The position numbers were made by a program, and so were the translations under genes. DNA of 64,000 nucleotides from Prosthecobacter dejongeii (GTDB lineage: Bacteria > Verrucomicrobiota > Verrucomicrobiia > Verrucomicrobiales > Verrucomicrobiaceae), in assembly GCF_014203045.1 (NCBI RefSeq), contig NZ_JACHIF010000011.1:62001-126000 (forward strand), written 5' to 3'. This document shows, one piece after another, positions 9,089-18,031 of the stretch; position 1 is the stretch's first letter, and the number at the start of each line of letters is the position of its first letter. Under the pieces are notes generated by a model, which saw only the letters and a program-made list of their open reading frames with translations, did no database searches and was not told where the DNA came from.

Positions 9089-9445
9089 TTAGAATTTCAA
9101 ACCTTTTTCGCGGGCGGCGTCGGCAAGCGCTTTCACTTTGCCGTGGTAGGTGAAGCCACCGCGATCGAAAACCACGGCTGTGATATTAGCTGCCAAAGCA
9201 CGCTCAGCCACAGTCTGCCCCACCTTAGCGGCGGTGACGCTGTTAGCGCGGCTTTCGCCAAAGCCTTTTTCCTTCGTGGAAGCAGACACTAGGGTCTTGC
9301 CTGCCACGTCGTCAATCAGCTGAGCATACACGTTGGAGTTCGAAAAATAAACTGCCAAACGTGGACGCTGAGGAGTGCCACTGAGGGTCTTGCGGATGCG
9401 CGCGTGGATACGCGAGCGGGTAAGTTTGCGGTTCTTCGCTGCCAT
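9089..9445 (-). CDS. rplR: 50S ribosomal protein L18
   Basis: 118 residues of typical length. A basic N-terminus ([19 protein letters not shown]) is followed by [20 protein letters not shown] and the C-terminal [20 protein letters not shown] signature. L18 binds 5S rRNA with L5. The gap to rplF is only 16 bases. Confidence 0.98.
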   Translation of the reverse strand: MAAKNRKLTRSRIHARIRKTLSGTPQRPRLAVYFSNSNVYAQLIDDVAGKTLVSASTKEKGFGESRANSVTAAKVGQTVAERALAANITAVVFDRGGFTYHGKVKALADAAREKGLKF

Positions 9446-9461
9446 GATGACTTTCCTCCTA

Positions 9462-10001
9462 TTACTTCACACTCTTGCCTGCCTTCCGGCGGATTTGCTC
9501 GCCTGCATAACGAACCCCTTTGGCCTTGTAAGGCTCTGGTGGGTAATAGGCGCGGATATCAGCGGCGAGCTGCCCGACGACCTGCTTGTCAATACCTTCG
9601 ATCGCGATCTTGGTGTTATCTGCCACAGTGACTTTCACACCTGCTGGGATCGGATGGAGACGCGGATGCGACTGGCCCAAGTTCAGGTCAATCACATTAC
9701 CCTTCACCGCAGCGCGGAAACCGACGCCGTGAATTTCAAGGTTCTTTGTGTATCCCTTGCTTACGCCTTCGATCATGTTGCTGATCAAACGCTGGCTGGT
9801 GCCATGCATTGCGCGAACTGTGCGGTCTTCGCTAGAACGTGTGACAGAAAGCTCTTTGCCTTCGTTAGTCACTGTAACGCCCTCAGGGAGCGTCCAGGTG
9901 AGTTTGCCCTTGGGTCCTTCGACGACCACGCCACCAGTGGCGCTGATCTGCACGGTGACCTTGTCCGGGAGAGAAATGGGTTGTTTACCGACTCGTGACA
10001 T
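9462..10001 (-). CDS. rplF: 50S ribosomal protein L6
   Basis: 179 residues from the ATG at 10001 ([15 protein letters not shown]), the canonical L6 start; an AGGA lies just upstream. The frame remains open upstream to 10073, but that would overlap rpsH and add non-homologous residues, so it is rejected. The protein has two repeated L6 domains. The C-terminal signature is [21 protein letters not shown]6 lies near the factor-binding site of the large subunit. Confidence 0.98.
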   Translation of the reverse strand: MSRVGKQPISLPDKVTVQISATGGVVVEGPKGKLTWTLPEGVTVTNEGKELSVTRSSEDRTVRAMHGTSQRLISNMIEGVSKGYTKNLEIHGVGFRAAVKGNVIDLNLGQSHPRLHPIPAGVKVTVADNTKIAIEGIDKQVVGQLAADIRAYYPPEPYKAKGVRYAGEQIRRKAGKSVK

Positions 10002-10017
10002 GATGATGATCCTCGTG

Positions 10018-10407
10018 TTACCAGATTTGCGCCAGAAGTTCGCCGCCCACTTTGGCTTTCTTCGCACGGGCACCAGTCATGATGCCGCGGGATGTGGACA
10101 GGATAGAGATGCCAAGGCCGCCGAGCACGCGAGGGATCTCGGTGGAGCCAACATATTTACGCAGACCAGGCTTGCTGATACGAGTCAGGCTGCGGATGAC
10201 CGGGGACTTGCCCTGGTACTTGAGTTTCAGTTTGAGACGAGGATGGGTCTCCTTCGTATCCACTTCGTAGCTCCAGATGTAGCCTTCTTCTTGCAAGATA
10301 CGGGAAAGCTCAGCCTTCATTTTAGAGAAGGGCACGAACACTTCCTGCTGGCCAGCAGAGGCTGCATTGCGGATGCGGGTAAGGAAATCGGAAATCGGGT
10401 CAGTCAT
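10018..10407 (-). CDS. rpsH: 30S ribosomal protein S8
   Basis: 129 residues, the usual length. It begins TDPISDFLTRIRNA and ends with STSRGIMTGARAKKAKVGGE, the S8 C-terminal signature. S8 binds helix 21 of 16S rRNA and in E. coli represses spc translation by binding the rplE region. It follows rplE with only 26 bases between; rpsN (S14), normally found there, is missing. Confidence 0.98.
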   Translation of the reverse strand: MTDPISDFLTRIRNAASAGQQEVFVPFSKMKAELSRILQEEGYIWSYEVDTKETHPRLKLKLKYQGKSPVIRSLTRISKPGLRKYVGSTEIPRVLGGLGISILSTSRGIMTGARAKKAKVGGELLAQIW

Positions 10408-10433
10408 GGGACGCGGAATATCGGCTGTTAGGA

Positions 10434-11021
10434 TTAAGCGGCGGCTTCGGCGGACTCACCAGGCTTGGCCTGAGCGGTTTTGCCACGGAAAGGCATGCCG
10501 AGAGCGCGCAGCAATTCACGCGCATGATCATCGCTATTGGTCGAGGTCACGAAAGTGATATCGAAACCCAGGGTGCGCTTGACTTTGTCGAGCTCGATCT
10601 CTGGGAAAATGGACTGGTCACTGATGCCCAAAGTGTAATTGCCACGGCCATCAAAAGCTTTTGGAGCAACACCGCGAAAGTCACGAATACGTGGCACAGC
10701 TGTCTTGACCAAACGCATCAAAAAGTCATACATGCGAGTGCCACGAAGAGTCACCTTCACACCGACAGCCTCACCTTCACGCAATTTGAAGTTGGCGATG
10801 GCCTTTTTCGAGAGAGTAATGACAGGCTTCTGACCGGTGATCAAAGTCACTTCGTTAACAGCATCTTCAATCGCCTGCTTGCGCTCACCTTGGGAGCCAA
10901 CGGAGCAGTTGATGACAATCTTCTCAAGCTTAGGGACTTGATGAACGTTTTCGAGAGCGAGCTGCGCTTTGAGCGCATCGCGAACGGTATCTTTATAGAG
11001 CTTTTGCAGCAGGGGTTCCAT
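10434..11021 (-). CDS. rplE: 50S ribosomal protein L5
   Basis: 195 residues, about 15 longer than E. coli owing to an Ala/Glu-rich C-terminal tail (GESAEAAA). Core signatures are present: QKPVITLSKKAIANFKLREG, RDFRGVAPKAFDGRGNYTLG and the IFPEI segment. L5 binds 5S rRNA and contacts S13 across the subunit interface. Confidence 0.98.
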   Translation of the reverse strand: MEPLLQKLYKDTVRDALKAQLALENVHQVPKLEKIVINCSVGSQGERKQAIEDAVNEVTLITGQKPVITLSKKAIANFKLREGEAVGVKVTLRGTRMYDFLMRLVKTAVPRIRDFRGVAPKAFDGRGNYTLGISDQSIFPEIELDKVKRTLGFDITFVTSTNSDDHARELLRALGMPFRGKTAQAKPGESAEAAA

Positions 11022-11106
11022 GGATCAGATTTGGCTGAGCTTCCTTTCCTTTGCAGGCCACGCGAAGACGGGGCGCGAAACAAAGGGGGTGAGCATATTC
11101 GTTGAC

Positions 11107-11382
11107 TTACTTCTTCTTCGCAACTGTCTTCTTCGTCGTTTTTGCTTTTGTTTCAGCAAGTTTGACGTTGGAGATGTGAATCGGGCCTTCTTGCTCGATA
11201 ATACCACCGTTTGGGCGCTCCTGAGAAGGCTTTACAGTCTTCTTAATCATGCGTACACCTTCAACAAGAACACGGTTCTTAGCGGTTTGCACTTCGATGA
11301 TGGTGCCCTGTGCACCTTTATGGGCACCGGAGGTGACGACGACAGTGTCGCCTTTTTTGACGTGGGTCTTGATCTGGCTCAT
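11107..11382 (-). CDS. rplX: 50S ribosomal protein L24
   Basis: 91 residues. The KOW motif near the N-terminus reads [20 protein letters not shown], followed by [20 protein letters not shown] and EGPIHISNV. The C-terminus is a Lys/Thr/Ala-rich tail. L24 is an early assembly initiator of the 50S subunit. Its start overlaps the end of rplN by 4 bases, indicating translational coupling. An 85-base gap separates it from rplE. Confidence 0.97.
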   Translation of the reverse strand: MSQIKTHVKKGDTVVVTSGAHKGAQGTIIEVQTAKNRVLVEGVRMIKKTVKPSQERPNGGIIEQEGPIHISNVKLAETKAKTTKKTVAKKK

Positions 11383-11747
11383 AGCACTTCAGGGGCAAGG
11401 GAGACGATCTTCATGAAGTTTTTGTCGCGCAGCTCACGAGCTACAGGACCGAAGATGCGAGTTCCTTTAGGATTGTTGTCTTTGTCAATGATAACGATTG
11501 CGTTCCGGTCGAAGCGGAGGATCGAGCCATCATTGCGGCGGATTGGGTGAGCGGTGCGCACGACCACAGCGCGGACGACTTCGCCCTTTTTAACGCTGGC
11601 GGTCGGGGTGGATTCACGAACGTGTGCAGTGATGATATCACCGACGTAAGCGAAACGGGTATTCTTCTTGCCGAGCACGCCGATCATTTTGGCGACTCGG
11701 GCACCGGTGTTATCGGCCACCGGAATTGACGACTCCATTTGCAACAT
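11379..11747 (-). CDS. rplN: 50S ribosomal protein L14
   Basis: 122 residues, exactly the usual length. It begins [20 protein letters not shown] and has [35 protein letters not shown] and [20 protein letters not shown]14 forms an intersubunit bridge. Gene order rpsQ-rplN-rplX is canonical. Confidence 0.98.
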   Translation of the reverse strand: MLQMESSIPVADNTGARVAKMIGVLGKKNTRFAYVGDIITAHVRESTPTASVKKGEVVRAVVVRTAHPIRRNDGSILRFDRNAIVIIDKDNNPKGTRIFGPVARELRDKNFMKIVSLAPEVL

Positions 11748-11791
11748 AACTTTTCTTCCTCAGATGAATGGGTTGAACTGTTTCAGTCTGG

Positions 11792-12073
11792 TTAGTGCTT
11801 CTGCACTTCGACCAGGTTCCAGCGCTTAAGCTTGCTCAGCGGGCGGCATTCGACGATGAGCACTTTGTCACCCACTTTCGCCTGTTCACTTTCATCATGC
11901 GCATAGAACTTGGAAGTTTTGCGAATGATTTTCTTGAAACGTGGGTGTGGCACGCGGCGCTCCACCTCGACCACAATGGTCTTGTTCATCTTGTCGGAAA
12001 CCACCATGCCAACACGTTCCTTGCGGACGGGGGCTTTGATAGGTTGCGCTTCTGCGGTTGTAGCCTCACTCAT
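11792..12073 (-). CDS. rpsQ: 30S ribosomal protein S17
   Basis: 93 residues. The core runs from [20 protein letters not shown] through [20 protein letters not shown] to [20 protein letters not shown], all S17 hallmarks. A 16-residue acidic/Ala-rich N-terminal extension is present. S17 is a primary 16S rRNA-binding protein. Confidence 0.97.
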   Translation of the reverse strand: MSEATTAEAQPIKAPVRKERVGMVVSDKMNKTIVVEVERRVPHPRFKKIIRKTSKFYAHDESEQAKVGDKVLIVECRPLSKLKRWNLVEVQKH

Positions 12074-12110
12074 GATTTTGGAAAAAGGTCAGGGGGATTT
12101 CAGTAGAGCC

Positions 12111-12320
12111 TTAAGCTGCCTTGTTGGCGACGGCATGAGCACGATCCGTGATGACGGTCTCAATGCGAGCCACTTCACGACGAAGGACTTTCAGGCGGGA
12201 TGGGTTTTCAAGCTGGCCGCTCTGCTGTTGCAGACGAAGGTTCAGCATTTCCTGGCGCAGCTCACGACGACGGGCGTTGAGCTCTTCGACAGACAGTTCA
12301 CGGAGTTCTTTGATCTTCAT
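12111..12320 (-). CDS. rpmC: 50S ribosomal protein L29
   Basis: 69 residues from the ATG at 12320 (MKIKELRELSVEELNARRRE), the standard L29 start, 19 bases after the rplP stop. An in-frame start at 12356 would overlap rplP and is not supported by homology. The protein is two antiparallel helices with the LRLQQQSGQLENPSRLKVLR segment typical of L29. L29 lies at the exit tunnel and contacts trigger factor and SRP. Confidence 0.96.
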   Translation of the reverse strand: MKIKELRELSVEELNARRRELRQEMLNLRLQQQSGQLENPSRLKVLRREVARIETVITDRAHAVANKAA

Positions 12321-12339
12321 GATGGTCAGGTGCGAGGAA

Positions 12340-12759
12340 TTAGATGGAAGCGGCACGGCTCACGAAGCGTGTGCGCAGGCCAAGTTTATTAGCCGCGAGA
12401 CGGCTGGCTTCACGGGCAGTAGCCTCGTTCACACCGGAGATTTCAAAGAGCATGTGACCAGGAAGCACCACAGCCACCCAAAATTCAGGAGAACCTTTAC
12501 CTTTACCCATTCGGGTTTCAGGTGGACGGGCTGTGACTGGCTTGTGAGGGAAAATGCGGATAAACACCTTGCCTTTACGCTTGAGGAAACGGTTGATCGC
12601 AACACGGCAAGCTTCGATCTGATTGTTTTTGATCCAGCCACGATCCAGTGTCTGCAATCCAAACTCACCGAAGTCGAGTTTGTTGCCACGGGATGCGGTG
12701 CCAGAGCGGCTACCACGCTGGGTCTTGCGATGTTTTACACGACTTGGAAGAAGGGCCAT
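12340..12759 (-). CDS. rplP: 50S ribosomal protein L16
   Basis: 139 residues. Signatures include [60 protein letters not shown] and [17 protein letters not shown]16 organises the A-site tRNA-binding region of the 50S subunit. Flanked by rpsC and rpmC as expected. Confidence 0.98.
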   Translation of the reverse strand: MALLPSRVKHRKTQRGSRSGTASRGNKLDFGEFGLQTLDRGWIKNNQIEACRVAINRFLKRKGKVFIRIFPHKPVTARPPETRMGKGKGSPEFWVAVVLPGHMLFEISGVNEATAREASRLAANKLGLRTRFVSRAASI

Positions 12760-12805
12760 AGGTCAACTCCTGTTGGGAATCCTGAAAAGGGGGTTACTTT
12801 GAAAA

Positions 12806-13642
12806 TTACTGAGCTGCGGCAGGAGCGGCTTCTGGCTGAGGAGCTGGAGCCTGGGACTGCTGGTAGGAGGACTGGCCTCCCTGTTGATAACGTGGGGGGC
12901 CGGAGCGCTCACCACCGCGGCGTCCGATGCCGCCGGCGCCACCACCACCGCTGTTGCGGTCACCACCACGATCACCACGCTCACGGCGGCGGTCGTTGCG
13001 AGGTGTGGTGTTTTCAGGAGCGTTGCCACGATTCATCCAAACTTTAACTCCGATGATACCGTAAACCGTGCGAGCTTCAGTGAAGCCATAATCAATCGGG
13101 ATACGCAGCGTCTGAAGAGGTACCTTACCCTGGCGATACTGCTCAGCGCGAGCAATGTCAGCACCACCGAGACGTCCGGCAACACGGATACGAATGCCTT
13201 CGCCACCCATATCCATAGCGGTCTGCACAGCACGCTTCATTGCACGGCGGAAAGAAATACGGCGTTCAAGCTGAACAGCAACGCTTTCAGCAATAAGCTG
13301 AGCATCAAGTTCTGGCTGCTTGATTTCGAAGATGTCAATCTTCACCTGCTTGCCACCACACATTTCAGAGACCTTCTGGCTCATCACTTCGATCTCCTGG
13401 CCTTTACGGCCGATCACAAGACCTGGGCGGGCTGTGTGAAGAGTCACGCGGACCTGGTTCCAGGCGCGTTCAATGATGATCTTCGACAAGGCTGCCTGCA
13501 TGAGCTTTTCCTTGAGGTACTTGCGGATAGCAAGGTCGCTGTGCAGAGCATCAGCGTATTCTTTCTCAGGAGCGTACCACTTAGAGCGCCAGTCTTTAGA
13601 GACCGCGAGGCGGAAGCCGATTGGATTAACTTTCTGTCCCAT
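12806..13642 (-). CDS. rpsC: 30S ribosomal protein S3 with long Gly/Arg/Gln-rich tail
   Basis: 278 residues against about 233 in E. coli. The N-terminal KH domain carries RPGLVIGRKGQEIEVMSQKV. The C-terminal S3 domain has ISFRRAMKRAVQTAMDMGGE, GIRIRVAGRLGGADIAR and RTVYGIIGVKVWMNRG. After that comes a disordered tail of about 70 residues: first Arg/Asp/Gly-rich, with a GGGGAGGIGRRGGERSG stretch, then Gln/Pro/Ala-rich. S3 lines the mRNA entry channel and has helicase activity with S4 and S5. The role of the tail is unknown; it could bind RNA near mRNA entry. Confidence 0.97.
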   Translation of the reverse strand: MGQKVNPIGFRLAVSKDWRSKWYAPEKEYADALHSDLAIRKYLKEKLMQAALSKIIIERAWNQVRVTLHTARPGLVIGRKGQEIEVMSQKVSEMCGGKQVKIDIFEIKQPELDAQLIAESVAVQLERRISFRRAMKRAVQTAMDMGGEGIRIRVAGRLGGADIARAEQYRQGKVPLQTLRIPIDYGFTEARTVYGIIGVKVWMNRGNAPENTTPRNDRRRERGDRGGDRNSGGGGAGGIGRRGGERSGPPRYQQGGQSSYQQSQAPAPQPEAAPAAAQ

Positions 13643-13667
13643 AAATCAGTGTGTGGTGTCTGAGTGA

Positions 13668-14063
13668 TTATTCGGCGGCGACTTTGGCCTTAGCAGACCG
13701 ATTTTTACGGACAGGCTTTTCAGCCTCTTCCGGTTTGGCGCCGAGCACGACGGTAATGTGTGTCATGCGTTTTTTGATTGGAGATGCAGAACCGCGTGCA
13801 CGTGGCGTGATGCGCTTCAGGGCTGGCCCTGGAGTAGCGACGGCACTGCGGACGACGAGTTCATCGGCATCCAGTTCATGATTGTTTTCTGCGTTGGCGA
13901 CTGCCGAACGAAGAACTTTGCCCACAAGGAACGCTGCCTTCTTCGGAGTGAAGTCGAGAACGCTGAGAGCTTGTGACACCGGCATACCGGTGATTGCCCG
14001 TGTGACTTGACGCGCCTTCTGCGACGAGATGCGGGCGTATTTATAGATTGAACGCACTTCCAT
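13668..14063 (-). CDS. rplV: 50S ribosomal protein L22
   Basis: 131 residues. Signatures: KYARISSQKARQVTRAITGM, KKAAFLVGKVLRSAVANAEN and TPRARGSASPIKKRMTHITV, the last forming the beta-hairpin in the exit tunnel. A Lys/Ala/Glu tail of about 20 residues is extra. The ATG lies 4 bases after the stop of the inserted coiled-coil gene, so its translation may depend on that gene. Confidence 0.98.
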   Translation of the reverse strand: MEVRSIYKYARISSQKARQVTRAITGMPVSQALSVLDFTPKKAAFLVGKVLRSAVANAENNHELDADELVVRSAVATPGPALKRITPRARGSASPIKKRMTHITVVLGAKPEEAEKPVRKNRSAKAKVAAE

Positions 14064-14067
14064 AACC

Positions 14068-14862
14068 TTAGAATGATCTGTTGATATCCACTTTGCCTCT
14101 GTCTCCGACCTTCACCGGATCAGCTGCGTTTGCTAACTCCTGAACCACTGCACCGCTTACAGAGCTGCGCACTTCAGTGACGAGGATTTTTGCGATGGGT
14201 TTGTCCTCGCGATAAATTTCAAATGGCATCCCAGGCTTTACGCCATCACGGGATCCAACTGACAAAACGGCAATGCCAAGATCTGGCTTAAGACTTACAA
14301 TGCGAGCGTCTTGCAGATTAGCGGGCTCACTAGAAGCTTCGCTGCTAGGGGTTGCTGCCGCAGTAAGAACTGCTTCAGCTTTAGAAAGAGCCTTCGAAAG
14401 GCGGTCACTGGAAGCTGCATCCGGTGTTTGCACCGTTTTAGCGAACTGCAGAGAGGCCTCGGCTAGCTCCATCAAGCTGTCAGCCAGCTTTTGTCGAGAA
14501 GTTTCAGCAATCCGAAGATCGCTAAGAGAAGAGAGCAGACGCCCCTGCGTCTGATCGGTTGAGTTTTCCAGAGCCGCGATGCCAAGACCTTCAAGGAGAC
14601 TACGAAGTCTCTCATAGCGATCTTTGAGCTCGTTGGCTTCCTGGTTTGCAGCAGCCGCGCTTTGCGTCAGTGCATCGGTTTTGTCTTTTGAAGCCGCTAC
14701 CTGGGCTTCCAGAGCTTGAATCTTCTGAGCAGCAACCTGCAAAGTCATGTTCAACTCCTGAACTTCAAAAGCTGTCTGCGCCTGCGCACCACCTAACACT
14801 GCCACCGCTGCAAAAAGCAGCGAAGCGCGCCGGGCTAGATGGTGATGAAGACGAGAAAACAT
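14068..14862 (-). CDS. exported coiled-coil protein embedded in the ribosomal cluster, unknown function
   Basis: 264 residues, not a ribosomal protein. The N-terminus is a Sec signal peptide: basic RLHHHLARR, then the hydrophobic LLFAAVAVLGG, with likely cleavage after GAQA (about residue 28). Residues about 35-85 form a coiled coil rich in Ala, Gln, Glu and Lys. Residues about 85-180 are helical and Ala/Ser-rich. The C-terminal 80 residues look beta-rich, with a Gly-Val repeat (SVGSRDGVKPGMPFEIYRED, ending VGDRGKVDINRSF) that resembles domains seen after coiled coils in MreC-like or FlgT-like envelope proteins; that resemblance is by eye. It lies between rpsS (33-base gap) and rplV (4-base gap) on the same strand and must be co-transcribed. 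No Shine-Dalgarno is obvious before its ATG. No function recognised. Confidence 0.9.
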   Translation of the reverse strand: MFSRLHHHLARRASLLFAAVAVLGGAQAQTAFEVQELNMTLQVAAQKIQALEAQVAASKDKTDALTQSAAAANQEANELKDRYERLRSLLEGLGIAALENSTDQTQGRLLSSLSDLRIAETSRQKLADSLMELAEASLQFAKTVQTPDAASSDRLSKALSKAEAVLTAAATPSSEASSEPANLQDARIVSLKPDLGIAVLSVGSRDGVKPGMPFEIYREDKPIAKILVTEVRSSVSGAVVQELANAADPVKVGDRGKVDINRSF

Positions 14863-14895
14863 GAAATTCAGAAGTAAACGATGCGCTTTTAAAGA

Positions 14896-15174
14896 TTACT
14901 TAGCAGCCTTCACGGTATGCGCGCCATGGCCCTTGAATATACGAGTCAAAGCGAATTCGCCGAGACGGTGTCCCACCATGTTTTCCGTGACGTAAACGCT
15001 CACGAAGTCCTTACCGTTGTGCACCAAGAAGGTGTGACCGACAAGGTCAGGAGTGATCATCGAACTGCGAGCCCAGGTTTTCACCGGGCGCTTTTGTCCC
15101 GCGTCGTTGAGCTTGTCCACTTTGTCGAGCAGGGCTTGCTGGACAAAAGGTCCTTTTTTGAGTGAGCGTGCCAT
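14896..15174 (-). CDS. rpsS: 30S ribosomal protein S19
   Basis: 92 residues, the usual length. It begins [20 protein letters not shown] and contains [40 protein letters not shown] and [11 protein letters not shown], all S19 hallmarks. S19 lies at the head of the 30S subunit, with S13. Normally rplV follows directly; here the coiled-coil gene intervenes. Confidence 0.98.
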   Translation of the reverse strand: MARSLKKGPFVQQALLDKVDKLNDAGQKRPVKTWARSSMITPDLVGHTFLVHNGKDFVSVYVTENMVGHRLGEFALTRIFKGHGAHTVKAAK

Positions 15175-15205
15175 AGGGCTATTGAATCAGGATTCGGAAA
15201 AGAGG

Positions 15206-16045
15206 TTACTTCTTGGCGTGGCGAGTCTGAACAATCAACTTGTTCGTCGCTTTCTTCTTGTTGCGGGTCTTCTCACCCTTCGCATGACCCCAAGGGCTGA
15301 GAAGGTGCTGACGACCACCACCGGACTTGGAACGACCTTCACCACCACCGTTCGGGTGGTCAATCGGGTTCATACACATACCACGGACGGTTGGGCGGGT
15401 GCCTTGCCAGCGTGTGCGGCCAGCCTTACCGGAAACCACATTCATGTGCTCTGTGTTGCCGACCTGACCGATCGTCGCGTAGCACTCAGCGTGAATCTTG
15501 CGAATTTCGCCAGAAGGCATTCGCACCAGGGCGTATTCACCTTCACGGTTGGAGAGGATGGCAGCCTGACCAGCAGCGCGGGCGGCAACGCCACCACGAC
15601 CCTGAGTCAATTCCACATTGTGGATAGAAGTTCCAAGAGGGATTTTGCGCAGAGGAAGGGCATTGCCAACATCTGGAGCAGCCTTTTCACCTGCCATCAC
15701 ACTTGCACCCACCTGGAGGTTGTTTGGAGCAAGGATGTAGGCGCGTTGGCCGTCCTTGTATTCCACAAGTGCAATACGTGCGGAGCGATTAGGATCGTAT
15801 TCGATAGCAATCACTTTAGCGGCTTCATCACGGCGGACACGTTTGAAATCAATCAAACGGTAGCGGCGCTCATGACCACCACCAATGTGGCGAGTCGTGA
15901 TACGACCAGTGTTATTGCGACCGCCGGACTTACGAAGAGCAACGGTGAGGCTGCGCTGCGGGGTGTCCTTAGTGATCTCCTCAAAGGAGTTCCACTCCTT
16001 GTAGCGATTGGACGGGGTATTAGGCTTGAAAGTTTTCAGCGCCAT
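15206..16045 (-). CDS. rplB: 50S ribosomal protein L2
   Basis: 279 residues, standard length. Signatures: [20 protein letters not shown] near residue 40, [39 protein letters not shown], and [18 protein letters not shown], the last containing the conserved peptidyl-transferase-associated His. L2 is needed for subunit association and peptide-bond formation. Confidence 0.98.
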   Translation of the reverse strand: MALKTFKPNTPSNRYKEWNSFEEITKDTPQRSLTVALRKSGGRNNTGRITTRHIGGGHERRYRLIDFKRVRRDEAAKVIAIEYDPNRSARIALVEYKDGQRAYILAPNNLQVGASVMAGEKAAPDVGNALPLRKIPLGTSIHNVELTQGRGGVAARAAGQAAILSNREGEYALVRMPSGEIRKIHAECYATIGQVGNTEHMNVVSGKAGRTRWQGTRPTVRGMCMNPIDHPNGGGEGRSKSGGGRQHLLSPWGHAKGEKTRNKKKATNKLIVQTRHAKK

Positions 16046-16087
16046 GGCTCTGCGTCTTTCTGTTTAAAGGGTTACCGAAATTGAGGA

Positions 16088-16372
16088 TTACACGAGGTCG
16101 ATGCGCTCGCCGTCTTTCAGACGCACGATGGCCTTTTTCCAGTGATTGGTGCGGCCAGAATCAGCACGACGTTCGCGACGGGCTTTGCCTGCATAGTTGG
16201 CGGTGCGGACAGCTTCAACTTTCTTGCCGAAGTGTTTTTCAACCGCTTGCTTAATCTCAAGCTTGTTGGCCCTTGGATGGACGACGAACACATATTCATT
16301 GTTCGTTTCGCCAAGCATCGTGGCTTTCTCAGTGAGACGGATCGTTTGGATGATCGTTTGCGGATCTTTCAT
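16088..16372 (-). CDS. rplW: 50S ribosomal protein L23
   Basis: 94 residues from the ATG at 16372 (MKDPQTIIQTIRLTEKATML), 1 base after the rplD stop. A GGAGG lies inside the end of rplD upstream. A start at 16396 would overlap rplD and include the ribosome-binding site in the coding part, so it is rejected. Signatures: VHPRANKLEIKQAVEKHFGK and KKVEAVRTANYAGK. L23 docks trigger factor and SRP at the tunnel exit. Confidence 0.96.
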   Translation of the reverse strand: MKDPQTIIQTIRLTEKATMLGETNNEYVFVVHPRANKLEIKQAVEKHFGKKVEAVRTANYAGKARRERRADSGRTNHWKKAIVRLKDGERIDLV

Positions 16373-16373
16373 A

Positions 16374-16982
16374 TTAGACTGCAGTCCTCCGGGCAAGGAT
16401 TGGGAGAGAGTCAGCGATCACCAGAACCTGCGGATAAAGCAGCAGATGTTCTGCATTGACCTCTTCAGCGGAAATGAGCTGGACATTCTGCACGTTGCGT
16501 GCGGAGCGGAAGGTCAGTTCGTCGAACGCGCCGACGATCAGAGTCTTCTTAGCGGTGGAGAGAGCCGAAACGGCACTCACGAAACTTTTGGTCTTGCCGT
16601 CACTGACGGCAAAGCTTGGGATAGTGGAGATACCACCATCAGTAATGCGGGCAGTAAGAGCCGTGCGGAAGGCGAGCTTACGAACGTTCTTGGTGGTCTT
16701 CTTGGACCAATCGCGGGTCTTTGGACCGAAGACGACACCACCACCAGACCAGATTGGGGAGCGCTTGCTGCCCATACGAGCATTACCAGTGCCCTTCTGA
16801 TTCCAGAGTTTCGAGCCGGAGCCGGAAACTTCTGCGCGGGATTTAGTGTGGGCGTTACCCTGGCGACGGTTGGCGCGGTAGGCGACGAGGACGTCGTTAA
16901 GTGCTTGCTTGCCCTGATGACCCTCAACGAGGTTCAAGCTGGCCTGCTTGGCGCTTTCAGTGGAAAGTACGGTTGCTGACAT
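16374..16982 (-). CDS. rplD: 50S ribosomal protein L4
   Basis: 202 residues. The tunnel loop segment contains RANRRQGNAHTKSRAEVSGS and GSGSKLWNQKGTGNARMGSK, typical of L4. The C-terminal domain has KTLIVGAFDELTFRSARNVQ. In E. coli L4 represses its own S10 operon; whether it does so here is unknown. Order rplC-rplD-rplW-rplB is canonical. Confidence 0.98.
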   Translation of the reverse strand: MSATVLSTESAKQASLNLVEGHQGKQALNDVLVAYRANRRQGNAHTKSRAEVSGSGSKLWNQKGTGNARMGSKRSPIWSGGGVVFGPKTRDWSKKTTKNVRKLAFRTALTARITDGGISTIPSFAVSDGKTKSFVSAVSALSTAKKTLIVGAFDELTFRSARNVQNVQLISAEEVNAEHLLLYPQVLVIADSLPILARRTAV

Positions 16983-16999
16983 GATTCAATTCCTCGGGG

Positions 17000-17650
17000 T
17001 TACTTGGCTGGAGCAAGCTTTTTCTTGGCAGGGCGCACCACGACGATGCTGCCTTTGTTACCAGGAATAGCTCCGCTGATGAGAAGCACGCCTTCTTCAG
17101 GACGGCTCTGGATGACTTTCAAATTCTGGGTGGTCACACGATCCACACCGTCATGACCTGGCATCTTCTGGTTTTTCCAAACAAGACCTGGGGTCAAGCG
17201 GCAACCAATGGAACCTGGACGACGATGCATCATGGAACCGTGCGTTTGCGGTTGACCAGCAAAGTTCCAACGTTTCACAACGCCTTGGAAACCTTTACCC
17301 TTGGTCGTCCCGATCACGTCCACCCACTGACCAGGGCTGAAAAGGCTAGCATCGATTTTTGCATCAGCAGCAGGGAGCTGATCATCAGAAGTCACACGGA
17401 ATTCCTTGATGATGCGTTTGGGGGCGACGCCATGCTTCTTGAAGTGGCCCAGCACCGGCTTGGTCATGCGGCTTTCCTTCTGGTCATCATAACCAAGCTG
17501 AACTGCACTGTAACCATCCTTACCGGATGCCTGTTTCACCTGGACCAAAGCGTTTCCGCTAACATCCACAACTGTGACGGCGATGGCTTCGCCTTTGTCG
17601 GTATAGACTTTCGTCATGCCGATTTTTTTGCCAATCAATCCTAAAGACAT
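17000..17650 (-). CDS. rplC: 50S ribosomal protein L3
   Basis: 216 residues. It starts MSLGLIGKKIGMTKVYTDKG and contains GTTKGKGFQGVVKRWNFAGQ, QTHGSMMHRRPGSIGCR and KNQKMPGHDGVDRVTTQNLK, the last two holding the loop close to the peptidyl-transferase centre. Early assembly protein of 50S. Confidence 0.98.
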   Translation of the reverse strand: MSLGLIGKKIGMTKVYTDKGEAIAVTVVDVSGNALVQVKQASGKDGYSAVQLGYDDQKESRMTKPVLGHFKKHGVAPKRIIKEFRVTSDDQLPAADAKIDASLFSPGQWVDVIGTTKGKGFQGVVKRWNFAGQPQTHGSMMHRRPGSIGCRLTPGLVWKNQKMPGHDGVDRVTTQNLKVIQSRPEEGVLLISGAIPGNKGSIVVVRPAKKKLAPAK

Positions 17651-17686
17651 AGTGATTTACCTCTTGGGGTCGTTCGAAGAGTGGAA

Positions 17687-17995
17687 CTAGATTTTGATCG
17701 TGATGTCCACGCCGGAAGGGAGATTGAGCTTCTTCAGCTCATCCACTGTGCGGGATGTTGGGTCCACGATGTCAAGCAAACGCTTGTGGGTACGGATTTC
17801 GAACTGGTCCATGGACTTTTTGTCCACGTGCGGGGAACGGTTCACGGTAAACTTCTCGATGCGGGTCGGAAGAGGGATCGGGCCGGCCACTTTGGCACCC
17901 GTGCGCTTCGCTGTCTCTACGATGTCGGCAGTGCTCTTATCAAGCACGCGGTAGTCGTAAGCGCGGAGGCGGATTCTGATTCTCTGATTGCTCAT
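17687..17995 (-). CDS. rpsJ: 30S ribosomal protein S10
   Basis: 102 residues, standard length. It starts [20 protein letters not shown] and contains [40 protein letters not shown] and [11 protein letters not shown]10 also serves as NusE in transcription antitermination. It follows fusA with a 36-base gap; tuf, found here in many bacteria, is absent. Confidence 0.98.
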   Translation of the reverse strand: MSNQRIRIRLRAYDYRVLDKSTADIVETAKRTGAKVAGPIPLPTRIEKFTVNRSPHVDKKSMDQFEIRTHKRLLDIVDPTSRTVDELKKLNLPSGVDITIKI

Positions 17996-18031
17996 GGCGT
18001 GTGTCCGTGAATGGTTATCTTTTAAAGGGTC

